A DNA stretch of 23,069 nt from Lingula anatina (Eukaryota; Brachiopoda; Lingulata; Lingulida; Lingulidae): NCBI RefSeq assembly GCF_001039355.2, contig NW_019776023.1, positions 113,782 through 136,850 on the forward strand, in the 5' to 3' direction. Position 1 is the first letter of the stretch. Each line of letters starts with the position of its first letter. The notes below the pieces were generated by a model that had not been told where the DNA came from, made no database searches, and saw nothing but the letters and a program-made list of their open reading frames with translations. This document shows, one piece after another, positions 20,128 to 23,069 of this stretch. Both the position numbers and the translations under genes were made by a program.

Positions 20128-20811
20128 GGTTGGGACACATATGTCCCCTTGGTGCCCCTTTCAAAAATTTAAAGTTAAATGTGGTAATTTTTTAATCCCA
20201 CTCCATTGGTAAAATCATTGGTAAAATCATGAATTGAGTTTGTTACCAATACTGAAGTTATTTTCAACCAGTAACTAAAATGGCAGAAATAGATACAATT
20301 AATGAATTTGCTTTACTTAAGTTTGGAAAGCATGAATCTATAAAATGTCTTTAAAATGTTGCATGAGTCTATTAAATGTCTTCAAAAAGTAACTGTCCAC
20401 AGTTTGCAAGTCAGCATCATTATGGTTGCTAAGTGACCCCAACCGATGTTGACAGTTGGCATGACAACTCCACCCAGCCACTCCCCTTTCCTTACTTTTG
20501 ATAGGCTATACTTAAATTTATACTACTTCAAGGTGTTGATTTTGTCACGTAACATGCTGCAAAACATTTTTTTCCTTTTCTCTGTGTAATCTAAACAAGC
20601 AAACAAAAAAGAAATATTAAAATATTTGTTTTGTTTATTTAAGGCAGCTACAGATGTGGCTGATGAAAATCAAGAACCAGACACCAGTATAGACGCAGTG
20701 ACATTCGTAGGCGCAGGCTTGGCGCTGATAGTGCGCGTCATTTTGCTGGTCTTCTGTTACAAAGTGTACAGTAATTATGGAGTTGGGCTCAAAGAAAAAG
20801 GTAACAAATGA
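11408..20811 (+). CDS. Gene B: multi-pass membrane protein, DUF7789-like (complete)
   Basis: Seven exons (11408-11503, 13695-13848, 15226-15395, 15698-15883, 16290-16406, 19985-20071, 20644-20811) give a 325-residue protein. Approximate plan: acidic then basic N-tail 1-43; helices near 44-65, 73-94, 102-124, 142-164, 188-210 (amphipathic, least sure), 218-240, 248-268 and 288-309; tail 310-325 ending NYGVGLKEKGNK. No signal peptide is seen. RTVGASEALQ (173-182), EPGYIIFK (260-267) and GLALIVR (295-301) are present, but the A-copy LKFD is LDVD here (195-198). The resemblance to DUF7789-type proteins is recalled, not searched. Function, ligand and topology are unknown. Introns 2 and 5 carry antisense LINE fragments; all splice sites remain intact. 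Confidence 0.85.
11504..13694 (+). other. Intron 1 of gene B
   Basis: The part before about 12390 is unique to B in this window. From about 12391 it aligns with 102-1417. An ATT microsatellite lies near 11731-11748. Open frames in it (for example 13153-13338) are not conserved as coding in the A copy. Confidence 0.7.
13695..13848 (+). CDS. Gene B exon 2 (TM1 and start of TM2)
   Basis: 154 nt, acceptor TTTGCCAG, donor gtaagt. Same frame and length as A; S, V and A of A are L, F and V here, all in or beside TM1. Confidence 0.88.
14041..15116 (-). mobile_element. 5'-truncated CR1-like LINE, antisense in intron 2 of gene B
   Basis: The element reads on the minus strand, starts inside the reverse transcriptase domain near 15116 and ends at 14041 with AATCT repeats, a typical short 3' microsatellite tail. 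The A copy lacks it: the flanking GCAATAGTTCCAGACATGAG occurs at 1920-1939 and 15117-15136. No clear target duplication is seen, as is common for CR1. Clade assignment rests on the protein pattern. Confidence 0.85.
14071..15116 (-). pseudogene. Broken CR1-like reverse transcriptase (C-terminal part)
   Basis: The remnant begins at KAFDTVPH (motif A region) and continues through GIPQGSVIGPLLF, the catalytic FADDT (FADD codons at 14854-14865), DKCKQMHLG and EEKDLGVMID. Thumb and C-terminal pieces carry QRRATKQLP and IWNSLPDQVV. It is dead: an in-frame TGA at 15034-15036 replaces a likely tryptophan, and frame changes occur near 14570, 14440 and 14240. The endonuclease and the first half of the RT are absent. 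Its orientation opposes the host gene. Confidence 0.85.
15226..15395 (+). CDS. Gene B exon 3 (TM2 end and TM3)
   Basis: 170 nt, acceptor CGCTTTCAG, donor gtaagg. Loop residues E, P and R of A are G, L and G here; the helix and the KDDVRFTVKL end are unchanged. Confidence 0.88.
15698..15883 (+). CDS. Gene B exon 4 (TM4, RTVGA; altered LKFD)
   Basis: 186 nt, acceptor TTATTCAG, donor gtgagt. NLILRTVGASEALQ is intact. TDTVLKFDVQ of A is TEAALDVDVQ here, through seven clustered base changes that all alter residues, and one S-to-W change lies at the end of TM4. Confidence 0.9.
15931..15988 (+). repeat. ATT/poly(T) low-complexity tract, intron 4 of B
   Basis: (ATT)n followed by long T runs broken by single A bases; A has only a short equivalent near 2740-2757. 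Confidence 0.85.
16012..16042. repeat. 13-bp perfect palindrome present only in B
   Basis: ACTGTGGTAACAT (16012-16024), a 5-base spacer and ATGTTACCACAGT (16030-16042). Copy A has only the second arm (about 2763-2775). Confidence 0.85.
16290..16406 (+). CDS. Gene B exon 5 (TM5 end and TM6)
   Basis: 117 nt, acceptor TTATTTCAG, donor gtaagt. It encodes SSMLLLILKDGHTTGTL and a helix ending SVLGYFA. Six residues differ from A, including G to W before ICV. Five silent changes are also present. Confidence 0.9.
16470..16502 (+). pseudogene. Exon-5-end fragment with donor, intron 5 of B
   Basis: About 33 nt ending CACTGGGACATTTTGCT and followed by gtaagt repeat the end of exon 5 and its donor (frame VDGVPLGHFA against VAWSVLGYFA). 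A CA-rich tract follows it, as one follows the real donor. No acceptor or upstream exon body is seen and A lacks it. Confidence 0.5.
16546..16640 (+). repeat. GGGCAAGT dispersed repeat, forward copy
   Basis: CAGTCAGGGCTTGAAATAGC, then CTTGCCCGCTTGCC, TAGGGCAAGC and CTGGGCAAGTGAT. In A the unit is cut just after ATAGCCC (about 3312). Opposite-orientation relatives lie at 3695-3791 and 19373-19466. Confidence 0.5.
16732..16778 (-). repeat. (ATA)n microsatellite, 3' tail of L2-like LINE
   Basis: About 15 ATA units; on the minus strand they form the (TAT)n tail of the element below, just after AATAAATT. Confidence 0.9.
16846..18990 (-). pseudogene. Broken L2-like endonuclease/reverse transcriptase ORF
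   Basis: The remnant starts with the end of an APE-type endonuclease (CYTTIRGAYKS, then PPLDKSDHN; SDH codons at 18835-18843). The linker ends LPDKLNEFYARF. RT follows: KAAGLDGITP, CLNDYRPVALT, DPFQFAYRKNRSTEDAV, LLFIDYSSALN, GTPQGCVISPLLYSVF, FADDT (FADD codons at 17523-17534) and FKFLGIHVSDDLKW. The C-terminal part has AQQRLYFLRRLR and IGRDLPSIECLY. Frames break near 18960, 18240, 17590 and 17430. The pattern matches fish and invertebrate L2/CR1-superfamily elements. ORF1 and most of the endonuclease are missing. Confidence 0.85.
19373..19466 (-). repeat. GGGCAAGT dispersed repeat, intron 5 of B
   Basis: Counterpart of 3695-3791, with two GGGGCAAGTGAAA words and TTGCCCACTGGGCGAG. Confidence 0.5.
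19497..19565 (+). pseudogene. Exon-5-like segment in intron 5 of B (cassette exon or relic)
   Basis: Counterpart of 3822-3890: 69 nt, open, after CACTGTAG and before gtaaat. It encodes ICVISTGFSFTMGW and then IPLGCFAIL. Against A it has three substitutions, all changing residues (T to S, L to F, Y to C), and no indel. Confidence 0.6.
19623..19822. mobile_element. Inverted-repeat MITE-like element, intron 5 of B
   Basis: Counterpart of 3948-4172. Left end GGTGCGTTCCCAGAGATTT, right end ATCGATCTAAAATCTATTGG. Shared by both copies, so older than the duplication. Confidence 0.6.
19985..20071 (+). CDS. Gene B exon 6 (TM7)
   Basis: 87 nt, acceptor TTCGTTTTAG, donor gtatgt. MRYENKILTF through EPGYIIFKVYQ, with one residue changed from A. 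Confidence 0.88.
20072..20643 (+). other. Intron 6 of gene B
   Basis: Aligns with 4421-4936. It has a long (GT)n tract near the donor and a partial ~50-bp duplication around 20335-20390 (AAATGTCTTCAAAA words). No gene is seen. Confidence 0.75.
20087..20125 (+). repeat. (GT)n microsatellite 15 bp after exon 6 donor
   Basis: About 19 GT units; the A copy has only about five followed by a G run. Confidence 0.92.
20644..20811 (+). CDS. Gene B exon 7, C-terminal TM8 and stop
   Basis: 168 nt with the stop TGA at 20809-20811, acceptor TTTATTTAAG. It is identical to A except one base (R to S in the tail). This is far more similar than exons 4-5. Confidence 0.87.
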   Translation, partial: AATDVADENQEPDTSIDAVTFVGAGLALIVRVILLVFCYKVYSNYGVGLKEKGNK

Positions 20812-20881
20812 AAGAATGTTCTAGGCAACTAGCTCCAACTTAAGATATCTTTGATATATATTTAGTGTTTAAGTTGAGTGG

Positions 20882-20883
<2 letters not shown>

Positions 20884-20912
<29 letters not shown>
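20884..20912 (+). repeat. (GT)n microsatellite, 3' UTR of B
   Basis: About 14 GT units, counterpart of 5177-5203. Confidence 0.9.
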
Positions 20913-20913
<1 letters not shown>

Positions 20914-20979
20914 CTCCATCCCCCACCTTTTTACACACTCATATGTTATGGTATATTACCAGTTAGAAATATGCAACTC

Positions 20980-20990
20980 AATAAAATAAA
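20980..20990 (+). promoter_or_regulatory. Candidate poly(A) signals of gene B
   Basis: Two overlapping AATAAA hexamers about 170 nt after the stop, conserved with A. Confidence 0.45.
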
Positions 20991-21843
20991 GATATTTGTC
21001 AGCGTACCACCTCACACATGTTGCTATAGTATAAAGTTGTCTGATTGATAGATGCCATTTTTTTAATTGTGTGATTGATAGGTGCCAGATTGAAGTTGAG
21101 ATTAGGTGTACACAACACCATATTCGGTGGCACACCATTAGTGATAAACCACACTAAATTGTATTTTTATTTAATAACATTTAAACTAAAAAACCCACAG
21201 GATATAAAACCACTAAGGAAGTACAGTATAACAGCATTGTCATGTTTATATAGAATAAATACTTTTATTTGAAGGGGCAGTATACAGGAGTTTCATTATT
21301 ATAGATACAACTATTTGAATATGAAAGCTTGACAGAGACACATAATTCCTTGAACTAATCGAATGGCCTTGAAATTTGGTTTGAAATGACCACCTCTGGA
21401 TATTAATCGTATTGGTTCGACCCCGCCCTGGGACATACCAGTCCTTAATGAATGGTGCTTGCTTCCTCCCTCCTTGTCTACTGCTCCTACCATAATTTGC
21501 TTATGATTATATAATTTGTGTGCAATCCTGTATACAGTCTCCTTAGTCATTGATTGTGGCTTCTTTTGTGGTTTCTAAACTAACATGTTAATGGGCTCAT
21601 GTTGTTGTATTTTCAGTATTTATAAAGCCCTTTTGGCGCTCCCCTTACCCCCCTTTGAACCCTCGGGAGAGTACTAAGACGTACCATTGCCTCAAACTAG
21701 CCACTGAGTCGTCACCAGAGACACAAGGTGCTTACTAACAAGATAGTCACTTGTGTATGGATATTGCGTTAAGTTCTGCTCATACCATAACTACTTTAGA
21801 TTGGATACCTGACGTGCCATAGTCTGGTTGTACCCTCTACCAG

Positions 21844-21918
21844 GGCGACAGATTGATTTTCCACAGATATTCACAGATATGTCTCTAGATAAATAGATGG
21901 TCATTTTGGTCTGTTGCC
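21844..21918. mobile_element. 75-bp small inverted-repeat element, copy 3
   Basis: Counterpart of 6160-6234 with the same ends (GGCGACAGAT and TCTGTTGCC); shared through the gene duplication. Confidence 0.5.
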
Positions 21919-23069
21919 AAGCTTTTTTTTTTTTCTTGTGCTCATGTGAAATCTTTGCATATAACTGCAAATGTTTATTTTGATTGTATGGAATTATTTT
22001 ACAGTTAATTTTATCCAAGCTCAATTATCATTATTATTATCAATCTCCATATATTTTAGAAATCCAGGTCTTTTTTCAGATTCTGAAAGAATTACCTTTT
22101 CAGAGTTTCCATGGACTTTTTTGCTGTACAATTACTATTATTTGATATTATTTTTACAGTATTATAAGGCAAATCTGTAAACATGTAATAGTAAAAAAAA
22201 TCTTGCAAGAGACCTAATACCTATATTAATATATGATATATTACGTATGTTACTGTTTTGTTCTAATCTCTTAATTTGATTTTAATATCAAGAAGAAATT
22301 CTCATCAATTTTAAGATATTAGGAATTTGTTGTTAATATTTGGTGTTTTATGTTTGATGGGAAATCTTTTCGGGATCATTTAAGATCTCATTTATATGAC
22401 TTTACAAAGATGTATTATATTTAATATAATTTCTTTAATTACAAAATATTTTAATGCAATTATGGGTAAGTGTGTAAGAAAAGGTGCTGCTGAAATTGTT
22501 ACATTGTTCAATATTCAAGACAGTTTGTGCAATGCAATATTTTATGATCTTGATTTCTTTGTATGTGACTGGTTCTTGCTACACAATGTGTATTCTTTTT
22601 CATCATAATAAGTAATAGAATTAGTTTAAGAATCAAGTAAAATTTTTAAAAAAATGTGTGCTGCAAAATTTTCTCAAATCTGTGCTAGTTATAGTTACTG
22701 TAGTTAGTTATGATTTTTAGTGATAGATCCAGTAAATTGTTTTGTCCATATGGTTAGTTGGAAAACAAAGTTGCTGTCATGTTAATTTTATTCTGTCAGA
22801 TTTTCAGATTTATATGTGAAGTCATTTTGTTAAAAATTAAGTGGTATGTCATACTATACAATTTTATGTTTGTCAGAAAGCATGTTCACAAAATGCAAAG
22901 ATGTGTAGTTATATGGCTGTACATGTATCTATACATATATACTTATAGCTGTGTCATAAAATTACATATTCCCAATGCAATCTTGAAATCCTTGCCTTTA
23001 GATGTGATATATGAATATAGTTCATATAAATGAATAATAAACATTTTGAACATTTAACCTGTTTAGTGG

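Larger units (their letters stand above)
20812..23069 (+). other. 3' UTR and downstream flank of gene B
   Basis: Aligns with 5105-7345 to the end of the window, with numerous substitutions and indels. No gene is recognised. The shared block may continue past the window. Confidence 0.6.

Overview
The window reads as nuclear DNA of an invertebrate animal, probably a marine deuterostome (echinoderm, hemichordate or cephalochordate). The basis is AT-rich sequence, short exons with GT..AG introns, abundant microsatellites, small inverted-repeat transposons, CR1- and L2-type LINE relics and recurrent TAGGCCTA-type words. The taxon is inference. There are no bacterial operons and no CRISPR array.

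The backbone is a tandem pair of nearly identical genes on the + strand, each encoding a small protein with about eight membrane segments. Gene B is complete in the window: seven coding exons from 11408 to 20811, 325 residues. Gene A enters in intron 1 (its first coding exon must lie upstream) and has exons 2-7 at 1418-5104, 293 residues. All six shared exons have equal lengths (154, 170, 186, 117, 87 and 168 nt) and the same phases. The protein has RTVGASEALQ, LKFDVQ, EPGYIIFK, GLALIVR and NYGVGLKEK motifs and resembles, from memory, invertebrate DUF7789-type membrane proteins of unknown function. The family name needs a search.

Layout: 1-1417 intron 1 of A; 1418-5104 exons 2-7 of A; 5105-7345 3' UTR and downstream sequence shared with B; 7346-11407 unique spacer with several inverted-repeat elements, a palindromic tandem repeat, tRNA-derived SINE pieces and a 22-N assembly gap; 11408-11503 exon 1 of B; 11504-20811 the rest of B; 20812-23069 the shared 3' flank. 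Homology between the copies starts near 102 in A and near 12391 in B, and runs to the window end, introns included.

The copies differ mainly by insertions. A carries a 159-bp palindromic element in intron 2 with a 7-bp target duplication. B carries a 5'-truncated CR1-like LINE in intron 2 and a 5'-truncated L2-like LINE in intron 5, both antisense to the gene.

The most interesting observation is an unannotated exon-5-like segment inside intron 5 of both copies (3822-3890 and 19497-19565). It is open, 69 nt, phase 0-0, has an AG before it and a GT after it, and encodes a diverged version of the exon 5 membrane helix. It is either an alternative cassette exon or the relic of an old internal exon duplication. 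A shorter related fragment lies at 16470-16502 in B only. Amino-acid changes between A and B concentrate in exons 4-5, including a cluster that rewrites the LKFD motif in B. I see no multi-gene system here. The window is a locus of a poorly described membrane-protein family undergoing duplication and exon-level change.
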